Assembly (NCBI GenBank): GCA_014058105.1
Contig: JACGCM010000510.1
Coordinates: 434,001-498,000 of the forward strand
From: Kingdonia uniflora
Taxonomy: Eukaryota > Streptophyta > Magnoliopsida > Ranunculales > Circaeasteraceae
Reading direction: 5' to 3'
DNA length: 64,000 bases
Position 1 is the stretch's first letter; each line of letters begins with the position of its first letter. Below are positions 1 through 13,200 of this stretch, piece after piece. The notes beneath the pieces were generated by a model. The model saw only the letters and a list, made by a program, of their open reading frames with translations. It was not told the DNA's origin and did not search any database. The translations under genes were made by a program, and so were the position numbers.

Positions 1-780
1 CACATACGAAACATCTCCCAGAGGAATACATTCAACCTCAATGATATTAAAAGGAAAATCCTTGTTGTTGTTAAAGATGTTGTAGGTCTTTCTGGAAATA
101 GTATGGCGGATAACTGTTTTAAACTTCAAATTATCGCAGCTTTGGGAGTTCCCACGAAAGCTAGACCTTTGCCCAGAATTCAGAGTTGTACTTGGGCTCT
201 TCCCTGGTTTTAGGAAGTGAAAATAAACTGCGGGGCTGTTGCGATTGGCTCACCGGGTAAAGCTGGAATTGGCACAGTGGCAAACAATCATAAAGGGGAG
301 GTTCTTGGAGTTTTCACAAAAGGGATAGGCACTAAAACTCTCTTTTTCTCGGAATATAAAGTAATTGTCGACGCTTTGTATTGGGCTATCCAAAATCACT
401 GGAACAATATTTGGAATGAATCTGATTCTCAAACAGCTATTACTGATTATGCATATGATCAAGTTCTCTGGCCACAAAGAGCTAGATGGAATAGAATGAA
501 GACTTCATTTGAGAAACTCAGATTTTCTCACTGCTGAAAAGTGGCTAACTTGTCAGCTTCTCAAGTCTCTAAGAAGGAGCTATTACTCCCTGATGGCAGC
601 ATGGAAAGCTTTCAAGGCAGACCAAACATCTTAACAAAAGTGGAAGAACCTTTTGTATGCTATTTTAGATTCTTTAAAGTTTCTTGACTCTCTTATATGC
701 TTCTTGGGTTTATTGGGCTTGGCCTTGCCTCCCCTCAATTGTAACTTTCGATTAAGTTAATCTTACTTTTTGTAAAAAAT
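1..780 (+). pseudogene. LINE (non-LTR retrotransposon) RNase H remnant
   Basis: Frame 1 reads through typical plant LINE pol C-terminal sequence: a Trp/Pro-rich lead-in (SCTWALPWF), an in-frame TAG at 211-213 where the family usually has Gly, then an RNase H fold beginning VKINCGAVAIGSPGKAGIG (from 217). The family expects Asp after the Cys; that residue is missing, so the first catalytic Asp is lost. The Glu of FSEYK and the Asp of ESDS remain visible. The frame ends at 535-537, and a 3' tail ending in AT-rich sequence runs to about 780. This is a dead 5'-truncated copy whose 5' side lies outside the window. The family call is from remembered motifs. Confidence 0.75.
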
Positions 781-871
781 CTCCAAGAAATCTGTATATC
801 CTGAGCCCCGACAGTCGTAACCGCTTTAGTATTGCCTGATCCTTGTTCTGTCCTCTATTTTTCCAATAACC

Positions 872-1126
872 CTAGTAGCCATGGTTCCCTTGGTAACCCT
901 TCCCTGTTACGGTCATAACAATTTGTTTGCCCGTAGACTTAGTCCTCTTCTCAACCTTCTTTTCCCTAGCTTTCTTGGATTCATTGTAGCTGCTCTCAAT
1001 CAACTGTGCCTTCACAACCATCTCAGAATATGACCTGATCATCTGTCCTGTAAGCTTTCCCCTGATCAGTACTATAAGTCCACCAAGAAACTTCTTCACC
1101 TTACGAGTACTTCTAGACGTTTTCAT
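872..1126 (-). pseudogene. Ty3/gypsy gag fragment
   Basis: The minus-strand reading contains KVKKFLGGLIVLIRGKLTGQ followed by SYSEMVVKAQLIESSYNES, matching the end of the retrotransposon gag domain (FLxGLxxxIR...xSYxExVxxAxxIE). A basic Lys/Arg-rich linker follows. Only about 84 codons survive and no LTRs were recognised around it, so it is an orphan scrap. It does not share frame or close sequence with the gag genes further right. Confidence 0.6.
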
Positions 1127-2100
1127 ACCCTCACGATTTCCCTCGCCCTCTTAGAGTTCTTACTTATTATCTTTCTCTCCAAATCACCGAATTAGAGGTA
1201 CAAGTTCTATCTTTTGCAAGCATTTGCCATTAAAATTAGAAATTCATCTCAAAACCAATTGACTATGACAGTAGTAACACTATAACATTATATTTTAAGG
1301 TAGCAGTTTTTATTTTATTTTAACGCAAAGCTGACATATATAATTAAACAAACCGCCCATAGGGGCGGGTAAGAACAGAGTTTACAAAAGTCCGAGCCTT
1401 AGAGGCCTCGGTACAAACAAAAGGGGGGAAATTTGCACCTCTCGCAGCTAAGAGATGTGTTTCAAAATTACATGAACGGTGAACGAACTCAAAAAAAAAA
1501 ATCTGAAATCTCGCCGCTAAAGCGTACATGTCAGGTGCCCAAGTGAGCGCACCCCAGGAAAGGTCCTCTGAATGATCTCAGAAAGCTCGAACTAGGCGCT
1601 GGTTGTCTGTCAGAAGAATAATCCTATCAAGCCCCAGACTAAGCGCTATCTCCATCCCCCCTGATCACCGAGATGGCCTCTACCTCTTCGGGGTCCGCTG
1701 CTCTCGTAGAAGAATGCCCTGCACATACAATGGAATCCAAATGAGATTTAATAAGGTAGCAGGTTTAATATGCCCAATATGAGACTATATATCACCAACA
1801 TTTGCTAGGGGTATATCATATCTCCGTAGACACACATAACAGGTAAGTCAGGATAAACCCACCCTAACGCGGGGCAAGAACCTCTGATACATGGTCCTAG
1901 ACCGCTTTCGAGCTTCAATACCACCATCCCATGGTATACTAGTCTAGTGACTCCCTAGGGTGACTTTGCAAAGATAGAGTTTATTTTTGGTCAGAACACA
2001 GCTAAAACTCTCTTTGAGTCCAAAACAAGCCAGATAATTACCGTTGGCTGAGGAACCAAAGCTAGTTGAAAGAGAATGTATGTCTGACTCTGTCTCTGAC
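1127..2100. other. unassigned intergenic DNA upstream of the hydrolase gene
   Basis: No open frame longer than about 60 codons and no recognisable TE protein. There is a short GC-richer patch around 1350-1700, including a small inverted motif (ccgcccataggggcgg, 1353-1368). It could be the decayed LTR or flank of the gag fragment at 872-1126, but nothing proves that. Confidence 0.4.
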
Positions 2101-2390
2101 TCCGAACCCAATCTTTAAAAAAAAAACTAAACTCTCTCTTTAACCATCAGATCTTTAACAGTAGTAGCTTTTGACCGAATCTCAGCCCTTGATTTCAACC
2201 TTCTTTGTATATCCCAATCTCTCTGTAGCTCTTGCCACTACTACTTCCAGCTCATCCCACCTTGCTCGGATCCTCTCTCTCTGTTAACAACAAACAAAAC
2301 AGGTGAAGAAGAGAAGATAAAAACAGAGGAGAATCCAATAATGGGGTTGTTGAAATTTGATTGATGATCAGTGGGTTTGAAGTTTTTTTA
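2101..2390 (+). promoter_or_regulatory. 5' leader region of the ABHD17-like gene, with a short upstream ORF
   Basis: CT-rich leader-like DNA, with repeated CTCTCTCT runs near 2133 and 2271, precedes the coding start. A seven-codon upstream ORF begins at ATG 2341 and stops with TGA at 2362-2364. The last base of that stop is the A of a second upstream ATG (2364). The second ATG is in frame with the main ORF and would add nine residues before the conserved MGNVTSS start at 2391. No convincing TATA box or transcription start could be placed. Confidence 0.5.
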
Positions 2391-2710
2391 ATGGGAAATG
2401 TAACATCAAGTGTTGCTGCAAAATTTGCATTTTTTCCACCAGACCCACCAACTTATGAGGTGTTTAGAGAAGGTGGTAGTAGTGGTAATGGTGAAGATGG
2501 GAAACTCTTTTTTTCTGGAGTTACAGCTGATAAGAATGTTGATGTGCATTTGGTTGACACCAAAGCTGGAAATAAGATTGTTGCTACTTTTTGGAAACAC
2601 CCTTTTGCTAGATTTACCATCTTGTATTCTCATGGGAACGCTGCTGATTTGGGGCAGATGCTGGAGTTGTTTATTGAGCTCAGAGCTCACCTTAGGGTCA
2701 ATATCATGAG
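2391..2710 (+). CDS. ABHD17-like: ABHD17-like exon 1 (residues 1-106 plus two bases of codon 107)
   Basis: Starts at the conserved [20 protein letters not shown] and ends ...NIM AG before gtaatattt. A Gly/Ser insertion (GGSSGNGED, residues 28-36) is a little longer than I recall for homologues. It contains the HGN oxyanion motif at residues 81-83. Confidence 0.92.
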
Positions 2711-5700
2711 GTAATATTTCTGGGTTTTGTTTCAATTTGGCATCTTTTGAAAACTGGGGTTGTTTGATTTTCAGATGATTTTGGTGCTTATGTTCTTAGA
2801 TATTTTTATAAAGTTATTGAGTTAGAAGATTATTGAGACCAATTTTGTAATTGTGTGTTATCGGCTTTGTTAACCAGTTGATTTAATGTGTTGATGCTAA
2901 AATCTGATGATCTCATCTTAGCCACGACTAGATTTGTGATGGTAAAATAAGGCCTCCAAGGATCTTGTTTGAGATAAATTCTATTTGTCTGTTCAGTGAA
3001 AAACGCACTGATTTAATAACCTATGCTATTCCACTCACTCGTCTGGTATTCTTAGCACTCATCAAGTCATCATCGTATTCTTAGAGTCAGTATTGAGCAT
3101 GCTAGGTGCATAGTTCCTTGGAATGATTTTGTGATAACTGTAATTAAAAGCATAAAGATTTAAAGAAATGCATTGTTCCTCTTTTATTCCGGAATGGCTG
3201 GCCGAATTTGAGAGACCATTTTGATTAATCATATTTGTAATTACTGCAGTTATGATTACTCAGGATACGGAGCGTCTACTGGCAAGGTAAATTCTACATA
3301 CACAGTAAAAAAAATCTTCTAAGAGTTCTACGGTTGATAAGAAATAAGAGTGTGATACACATTTGGAGTTTGCCCCTTTACGTCTTTGTGATCATGAGTT
3401 GATGGAAAAAAATTAGAGAGAGAAAATTTCCTTCCTCTCATATGTACTGGTAATTCTGACGATTGTTTTCTTCTTGTATTGAGTACAGCCAACCGAGTTC
3501 AATACATACTATGACATAGAATCGGTCTACAATTGCTTGAAGAGAGAGTATGGAGTTAAACAGGAAGATGTTATTCTTTATGGACAATCTGTTGGAAGTG
3601 GGCCCACGCTACATTTGGCTGCACGCTTACCTCGATTGAGGGCGGTTGTCCTTCATAGTGCAATACTTTCTGGCATACGGGTGTTGTATCCTGTCAAGAT
3701 GACATTTTGGTTCGACATATTCAAAGTAAGTCTCCAAACAATTTTCTTCGTCTTATTCCCCACTTGTACTTCAATAATTTGTTGATACTGCCCTGCTCTT
3801 TTTGCAGAACATTGACAAAATACGGCAAGTCAGCTGCACGGTTCTTGTTATACATGTAAGCCTTCTATTTTATTTGGATGATTTACATTATGTTAACATT
3901 TTACTATTGCCTAACTACTCATGTGATGTAGCCCTATTAAGAATGATACAGATTTACATCTCTTATCGTAGATTTGCAGTAGAGCTTGTCATATTATAAA
4001 CTTCTATTTCTTTCAGCATGCATATGCATCTGCAATTATCATGATATTAACTAAAAACAAGGAAGAGTTTCTTGGCTGTCCAAAAGTTTTATCTTATAGT
4101 AGTTTCTGGCGGAAAAGAGGTATATCTGGACATCTCCTCCATTCCTTATGCATTTCTCTGCTATATATACAGAAATCCTTCCGAAATCTAGGACTGTTCT
4201 TTCTTCTGTTTCCTTCCAATCTAACAAGTACTCTCTATCGGCTCACCAACTTTTTTTTGATAAATTTGGACTTAAACAAGAGCATCCCACATTCTCTGTA
4301 AGTCATGGATATGTTGCTTACGTACACGCTCGATTTAGTTAATTTATTTATTTACTTCCCCAGGAACTAGATTTTCACCCACAAGCATTTCCCAAGTGTA
4401 GATGTTCAATGTGATAAATCTTCCAACCTGCACCAGAAGTAGTAAATATTGTTTCTACCTCTTCTATACTTTGCTTCATCTTCTAGTACTTGGTCTGTTT
4501 GGATGACTCTTTCTGCACATAGAATTTATTTTAGCAAAATCAAATGCACGAATTTTATGTAGGGGTTTTAATTTTTCCCAGGACACAAATGTACTTAAGA
4601 AGATAAGGCTTTATGCTTGGTGACTGGGAGTCATGTACTCACGTTGCGGTTGGTGACGTTGAACACACAAGGAGTCTTGGCACTCAAGTTGTAGAGAATA
4701 TGACTCTTTGAGAGAGAATTTAAATTCCCCTTGGTAAAATTTTGAATCCTAATTAATTTGCTCCGTGGAACCGATAAATTCCTTTGGTGCTTTATTATTG
4801 ATGTTTGCTTTCGGCGACAATTCTACATCAGTGTGTGCAGGGAAATCTGCTTTATATACATGTATGTGTGCGTGTGCGCACATTCCTAGTTTAGAGCATC
4901 TCCAAAAAAAACACCACATCTTGAGGATTTAAGCAATGCTTTAACTTCTCCTTTGTAGCCGTTTGAGCATATCCGATGCATTCTGCCAGTGTATATTTTC
5001 TCATTCAAGTCTACTTACTCTAGTAGTATAGACATATCACATGATAGTGGGTTTCTGTACTTGTCGTATCAATCTTGGTGTTTAGCTAGATATCTGCCAT
5101 CTGATTGTTGAAATGGAGTACAATGGGTGGAACCCAATATATGGTCCACTACCAGTTGTATAGACATTACCTGTGACAGATCTCTTCCTATTTACAGCTC
5201 TGCATATTCTGACTCTATATGCGAAGTCCCTTCTAGGATAATCGATAACATTTGAACAATAAAGAGAAGATTAGCACGGCTGCGCATCCATGTTACATAA
5301 TACCACACAATAGTTTCTCACCTAGAATTTTATTGCAAGAGTTTGCAAGTGCCTTCCCTTCCATTTAGAGAGTGAATTGGGCGTCCAGTACCCCATTAGT
5401 TAAATGACAAAATCTCATTTTGTCGTATCTTTGAGGAAAAAGAAAGATCCAGTATAATTTTTTTAATTCTAGTTATGTGTAAGAGCGTCCACTTTTTTTA
5501 TTCTAGTTGTGTAAGAGCGTCCACTGTAGACTAGCTATTTAATGCTAGTGGATTGAAGTGGAAGGAGAGATTTGTTTTCTCTCAAAAATCAAACTCCTCA
5601 AGTTAGCTAACTACATATGTGAACATATCGAGAAACTTTTGGGAGATCTATGAGAGATGAGCTGTAAACCCCAAAATCCAATAATTAGTAAATCAAGCCA

Positions 5701-8700
5701 ATTACTAAAATTTGAGGACTTCAGGTCCCCACAAATAACCAAGCCAATAAAGGGTTTGGCTCAGTAATCTATTGGTGCACATGTCAGAGTAATAAAGAAT
5801 AAATTGACAGCGGAATAATAGTATAACGTTAACTATATTCAAAATTTCTACAAACGTGAACAGGTTAGAGGCGACAATCTCTGGAACTAAACTCTTTATA
5901 GTACAACAAATCGCAACAAATTTGGTCAAAGTAATAACCTTCCAGCTAGAGCGTTTCAACAGAATTACCACTGCAACAGTTACATATCTAGATTTGAAAT
6001 GTTTTTATTGCGAGTGTGAGCAAGTCGCGGCTTACAAACTTCCCAAAATAGCTTAACAACTATACTTACTAATGAGATGATAATAGTATTAATAAGAGAT
6101 AATAATTTTGCAGATGATGAAATGATATATATAGTAAAGATGATGTATATGTCTAAACGAGATGTATATGTCTTAACAACCACGTCGTCCGTATATCTTT
6201 ACTAATTGTTGAACCTAACTACTCGTGCCAAGGAACAGTTCTAGTACTCTAATTCATAAGCTCTAAGATGTATTAATATTACTAATTATAAAAGACTACT
6301 CAAAAATCAATATAACAGTTTTGATGTCGAGGGAAGAAAACTCGCCTTAATTCGGTGCAACCTGCCGAAGACGTTGAAGAATGAACTGCTTAACTACAGA
6401 AAATGATGGACAAGAGAACCAACCAAGTCCAAATATCAGCAGTACATCTGGACTCAAATAAGTAAGCACCTGAACCAACTCCATGAGCTCAAGCAAGGAA
6501 GTACCTCTGGAGCGAACCAAATAAATATCCTGCATACATTAACCAAGTACCTTGATTGACAAACCAGCTAATAAGCTCCCATTAAAGGCAACTCTTACAA
6601 GAAATCAAACTCCAACTACTTACAGTAACAAATACTCTTCCCATCTTCTCTTCGACCCATAAACAAGTGATAAATCAATGGCGATGTTTAGCCCAAGCAA
6701 GTATCTCTCTCTTATCTACCTTAAACCAATTTCAGCCCAATATCTTGGAAGGAATCACACAAGCAAGAACTCTTGTTTTTCTTCTCAAGGCTAGATTTCC
6801 CTTTCTCCTACACTACTGGATGTAATGATTAGCATCTCAATAAGAAACAAGGGTTTTGTGCAAGCAAGCTGATGGGTTTTAATGGTAAAGAAAGCAAGTA
6901 GGTTAACTTTAAATCAGGAGTAATAATGGAGAAGGGAGGAAGGAGGCTAAACTTTAATGGGATGGAAGAGGTAAGAAGGAGGTGACTTATTTAAGCAATT
7001 TGGTGGAAGCAAGGATAAGTAAGTAATGATCAAGTAGGTTAACATTAATGGTTACCAAGCAAGGAGGTGATTATGAAGAGAGTGAAAATAACCACCAGTT
7101 TGAGGAGAGAGAATGACTAAAGCTAAAATAACCACTAGTTTGGAGAGTGAAAATTGTGTTATGCATTTTTCCTCTCTAAAAAGGCTTTTTAGAGCCTAAG
7201 CGCCTAGCCATAAAGTAGATTGACGTAAAAGGAGATTTTTGTTTTCTCTCATAAATCAAACTCCACAAATTAGCTAACTACATATGTCACGTGTCGAGAA
7301 TCTATTGGGAGATTTATGAGCAGTGTTTTTATCTTTTTCAAACACTTTCCACCTATTTAATTGGGCGCGTCTACTGTGAGGTTTATCCTCATTTTGGGGA
7401 GTATAGGACCCCTCTCTTTGGATGACACATGCCTCATTAACTCCCTCCTCCCTTGATTGTCTCCTCTTTTAATTTTTCTTTTGCACTAATCCCATAATTG
7501 CCCTACTCTCATTTCGAAAGTGTAGGGCACCTCTCTTTAGTAAAATCGTCTACCTTACATTTTCAACCTCCGTTGATTCTCTCCCTTTCCTCTCTTGAAT
7601 ATGATGATGCTTGTTGAACAATTCTGCACAATTTTTATTTACCTTCTTATCTTTTGCGAACCATAGCAGAGGTTAATCTATGTATCTTAATCAATGAATT
7701 ATAGTGCAACATCAACGGTTAGATATGAGTCACAAGATTATGTTCCTCGAAAAGGACTCAAGGGTGTGATTGAAGTACCTACCCCTGAAAAGACGGAGAA
7801 GCAATGAGGTGCAAAGTTCTGTAATGTTCTATGATAAGTCCCCAATATTATTAGAAGCAGAATGTAATTGCAAAGTTTCCTTCACAATCAGTATCTTAGG
7901 CAGAATACAGTTTACATGGATGTTAGCACGGGAAAAAAATAAAAATAATAAAGTTGTGTTTGATTGTCTGAGAACGTGTAGAAGCTACTTTCTTCTTTGC
8001 TTATGAAAAGTTTACATGACTCTTATTGTTTCACCGAGTTAGGTTTATTTAGTTTCTCAAAGCTCTAATGAAATAGAGTTAGTAGCACGAGCCACTAATA
8101 ACGATTTTTTTTGTCTCGATAGTCTTTTAAGAAAGCTGAAAAGTGATGGAGATGTGTTAGTTAAAAAGAGGGTTCTATACTCCCCCAAATGAGGGTAGGG
8201 TAATTATGGTATATTGAAAAATAAAAGATTAAAAAGGAGATAATCAAGGGATGAGGGAGTTAGTGAGACACGTGGCATCCAAAGAGAGGGGCCTTATATT
8301 CCCCGAAATGAGGGTAGACCTCACAGTATGTGATCCCTATTTAATTGTGGTTAAAAAATATTTTCCACCCAAGCATCTTGCTTATGTGGCTAGTTTGTTT
8401 CTCTCTCATTTCTAGCTATGTTTGAGGAGAGAGAACTGCTAAAGCTAAAATAACTACCAACTTCGAAAGTTTGAAAATGTGTTTTTAGCATTTTTGCCTC
8501 TAAAATAGCTTTTAAGAGGTTGTATTGGATGATGTATGCAGTGAAAGAGATCCCGGTTTGTGAAATTGTTATTATTCAGGTTGTGGATCTCAGATACCGA
8601 CATTCGACATTCGACATCTTTATTGTATAGTATAATAAATCAAATTGCCCTCATCTCGCATTGTGTGAATTTTCACATATTTCCCCTGTAACTTGTAGCC

Positions 8701-10195
8701 AACTTTTTTCTCCAAATTTGGTTGTGAGAGTTATCTGCTAAGATAGTTTTACTTTTATTTTAGTCCTGTTGTTGTAAATTTCATGTTCTTCTTATGTAAC
8801 TGTCACGCCCCAAAGCCTATCTTCTGATAAAAATTATAAAGCAAATTCTAACGCATAACAAGTTGGGCATCCTACGGATGAAACCCCACAGATGTATTAT
8901 ATTTTTAAAGAAATTACTACATCTACTTACCAACCAAACGCAGCAGAAAATAACTCAATTATATTAAAATGAATAAAATGAAAAAAATTCTCAACTAATT
9001 CTAAAAACGAGAATAAGACTACGACAATGAAATATGAAATAAATATCATAAATACTCTACGACAGCTCAACGATCCAATAGAACTCCAAAGAATCCCGAA
9101 AATGATCAACCAAGCCTCACTAAGCAAAATCCTACCGTGCTCGGTCTTATGTGAAAAAATATAGTGCAAAGGGCGTCAACAACCACAATTATTACCGGTC
9201 ACTAAACATGACAGACCGATCTATTATACAAAAGTACTAGTGTGATATAATATCCTATAAATATATGTAAATGATGCAATGCTTTGAAGAAATGAGGTTT
9301 AATTATTAATGTTGTTTTTTAAACGTCGGCGCCAACCGGTATTATAAAGTAGTTATAGTGTGTTATTAGATGGGGATAACTAACAGGCAATGTACACAGG
9401 GTCACTTTTAATTCAGTGGGACCACACTCTCGCACCCTTTTGTCCTCAACAGAAGCGTATCTCTTATTGTCGAGCCAGGGATTGGCGGATTCCGTTTTAT
9501 TGAGCCAGGAATTAGCGAGGAAATCACCGGATCAAGGTGGTCAAGGAGTTTTAACCTACAGGTTTAAAGCCTGCTTTATTTTCACTTTTAGGGATCTATG
9601 CCCACGGGAAGTATTCACAAAGAATATCAAAGCCAATATGTAACTGGGGAAGAGTTTTAGGGGCTTGCAACCCTGGAACACTGATAAACAGTCACCGAAT
9701 CTTTTGTTTAGGGAATCGAACCCAAGGACCTGATATCATAGCCCTACTGTGTACACGACTCTAAGTTATCCTATGCATGAATGATTTAAGAGACTGACAC
9801 TCAATCAAAATGACCTATATGTCATCGCTCTATAGGCAATGAGACTATATCATATGATTGGCGATCTTATTCTCAACGACCTTTCTACCCTCATAATTAT
9901 AGGAGTGAGGACTCTGTCGATGATACTATACTATTAGACTATCAATGATCTTTCTACCTTAATTTAATAAAGGTTATACCAGTAAAGTCCTATAATCGTG
10001 GCTAAGTTAAGCCACCTCTTAATACTTACACATATATAGGTTTATGCTTAGTACCCCCCTTGATTAACATCAAGGTCCAACTTGAACATCTATAATTTAA
10101 AGGGCTGAACATGAGGGCACCAATTACTACTACCAATGCTATTGATATGGACAAGAGCATAATTAATAATGTTACAAGTTATCTTATACACTAAC

Positions 10196-10236
<41 letters not shown>

Positions 10237-13200
10237 CTTTGTGTATATATATATGCCTACACAAAGTCGCCTTACTGAACATATATGCATTATGTATATA
10301 ATACTATGCAAATCTTCCTTATACTAAACACTTATGCATTCTGAAATATTTTAAATAAGTCTGCCTTACTGAACATATATGCATTATGTATATAATATAC
10401 AAATCTGCCCTTACTGTAATAAAAAAGAAACTATTATATAGTATCGAGTTATAACTACAGCAGAAGCAACTAATTAATAAAAATTGGTTTACTGATATAC
10501 TTCTTTTCCTAGTAACAGACCTACTATTATGAGTTCTAAAATAGTTGCATAATAAGCTGTAAAATTTACAGTGAAACAATTGCGATGAGTACGCTCAATC
10601 ACTAATTATATAAAAGTACAATCACCTACTAAGCATAACATATTATCTATTATTACAACACTATTCCAATCAAAGAAGAATGACGAGCAATAATGGGACT
10701 TGCCTTAATTCGGAATTTGCTAAAAAAGAGGAGCGAAGAACAACCTAACAATGCCCAACGAAAGCAATACCCAACCCACTCCGAAAATAGGCACGATTGA
10801 GAACTTGGAGTTTAGTGTAATACTTATCACAAACCAGAGTCTCTAAAGTATGGGTTGATGGAGGTGATAGAGAGAGAGATGGAGAAGAATTAGGAAGAAA
10901 TACGGTGATGGTTTTGACCAAGTTTTCCTCAATTTCAAAAGCTCATGAACACATACTATGGTGCACCTTAGAGCAAGTTAAGTAAATAGCAACTGTGAAA
11001 CACAAAGGAGAAAAATAAAAACGGGGCGCTACATTCTACCCTCCTAAAAAGAAATTTCATCCTCAAAATTTGGCGTACCTGACTCATCAAAAAGAGAAGG
11101 ATAGCGCTCGCGAATATCTTCTTCGCGCTCCCATGAAGCCTCATCACTACCGTGATTGCTCCACTGAACCTTAACTAACAAAATGGTCTTAGTCCGAAGC
11201 ACTTGATCCTTACGATCCAAAATCACTATAGGTTGCTCCTCATACGAACATCCTCTCAAATCACCAGCGGCAGCGGCTGCCAATCGATCACATGGGACGA
11301 ATCTCTCTCATACTTACGCAACATTGATACATGAAATACATTATGGACACGGTCCATCTGTGGCGGTAGTGTTAAGCGATAAGCGGCTGCCCCAACCCTG
11401 CTCAAGATCTGAAACGGCCCAACAAACCTAGGTGCCTGCCAACTTACCATTCTTGCTAAAGTGCATCACCCCTTTCGTAGGTGAAACCTGATCTCCGACC
11501 GCAAATTCCAGCGGCCTACGACGGGTGTCTACATAGCTCTTCAGTTGGCTCTGTGCTGTATGCAACCGGTCACGAATAACTCCAATATGTCAGTCGTCTG
11601 CTGAACTATCTCTGGCCCAAGCAAACTCCTCTCCCCAACCTCTGCCTAGCATGTAGGAGAACGACACGGTTGACCATACAACACCTCAAATGGTGTCATA
11701 CCAAAACTCGACTAAAACTGTTATTGTAAGCGAACTCTATCAAAGGTAAATGGTCAACCCAACTCCCCTTGAAGTCCATCACGCAAGCTCGTAACATGTC
11801 TTCCATGATCTGGTTAACTATCTCGGTTTGCCCATCTGTCTGTGGATGAAATGCGGTACTGTAATCCAAAGACGTGCCCAAAGCTTCCTGGAAACTCTTC
11901 CAAAACCTCCCTGTATCTCGATCCGAAACAATGGATACTGGTACCCCGTGCAACTTTACCACCTCATTGATATACAACCTTGACAAGCTATCCATTAGAT
12001 GCACTAGTGCGAATTGGAAGGAAATGTGCAGATTTAGTAAACCGATCAACGATCACCCAAATAGAATCAAAACCACTCCGAGCCTTGGGTAAACCGCTAA
12101 CGAAATCCATAGAAATATGCTCCCATCTCCACTCTGTAATAGGTAAAGGCTGAAGCGGCCCAGCCGGCTTCTGATGCTTTGCCTTCATCTGCTGACAAGT
12201 CAAACACCTGGAAACATAATTAGCTATCTCGCGCTTCATATTATTCTACCAATAGTGTCTGCGCAAGTCCTGATATATCTTCGTACCCCCAGGATGAACA
12301 ATAAATCTAGTACGATGCGCCTCGTCCAGAACTTCACATTTCAACTCTGCTACGTCTGGAACACACAATTGCCTACGAAAATGAATACTACCGTCTGAAC
12401 CAACAACCTAATCTGGTAAACTACTATTTGCGCTCTAGGACTGCAACTTGGCATCCTGTTGTTGAGCCTGAACAATTCGACTAATCAACAAAGGTTGAAC
12501 AACAACACTAAACAAAAAGCAATATGAGGACTCAGAACCAAATTGCAACCCAAACTCAGAGAGCGTCTCAAATATCTGCCACTCTCTAACCATCATACTC
12601 GCCATAATGCCACGTGGCTTGCGACTCAAGGCATCGACTACAACATTGGCTTTACCCGGGTGATTATGCAAATTGTACTCATAGTCCTTTAAGAACTCCA
12701 TCCTTCGACGCTGTCTTATGTTCAACTCTGACTGCGTGAACAAATACTTCAAGCTCTTATGATCTGGAATTTCTCGCCATAAAGGTAGTGTCTTCAAATC
12801 TTCAGAACATAAACAATTGTGGCTAGTCAGATAATTCTTCTCATGGATCTTAAGCTGCCTATAAGCGTAAGCAACCACCTTCTCATTCTGCATCAACACT
12901 CCTCCTAGACCACCCAACGAAGCATCAGTATAAACCACAAATGTTTCTTCCTCGGAAGGAAGAGTAAGAACCGGTGCCGTAGTAAGTCTAGTCTTCAACT
13001 CTGCGCACGCATGCTCATATTTGTCATCCCAGACAAACTTGACTTCCTTCTTAGTCAAACGAGTCAATGGCGCAGAAATCCGTGAGAAGTCTTTTATAAA
13101 CCTGCGATAGTAACCCGCTAGACCAAGAAAGCTGCGAATCTCAGTAACAGTACTAGGCCTCTGCCAATCTAACACAGCCTCAACCTTCGAAGGATCTACG

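Larger units (their letters stand above)
5550..8525 (+). repeat. tandem pair of a roughly 0.25-0.35-kb repeat, each copy interrupted by another element
   Basis: Sequence at 5550-5654 recurs at 7216-7320 (shared stretch tagctaactacatatgt and the following gggagat-tatgag). Sequence at 7098-7195 recurs at 8420-8520 (shared tttgaggagagagaa and taaagctaaaataac). The simplest reading is two tandem copies. Copy A (5550-5654 plus 7098-7195) is split by the LTR remnant at 5663-7090. Copy B (7216-7362 plus 8347-8520) is split by the Mutator-like element. No terminal inverted repeat for the unit itself was identified. Confidence 0.6.

Noticed and set aside
4041..4342. Frames in intron 4 just after exon 4
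   Set aside because: Fall between good splice sites, no homology to the hydrolase or to TE proteins.
4890..5000. agagcatctcca motif resembling some plant MITE ends
   Set aside because: No matching inverted end or target duplication found nearby.
7770..8006. 78-codon frame inside the Mutator-like element
   Set aside because: No transposase motif and the start is arbitrary; short frames are expected in AT-rich interior.
8927..9169. 80-codon minus-strand frame, repeated at 15650-15892
   Set aside because: Same reason: LTR copies. It has a hydrophobic look but no upstream promoter or family match, and the element's own transcript does not use it.
9416..9643. 75-codon plus-strand frame, with a similar frame at 16263-16490
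   Set aside because: Both lie inside the two Tekay LTRs and match only because the LTRs are copies; no protein resemblance.
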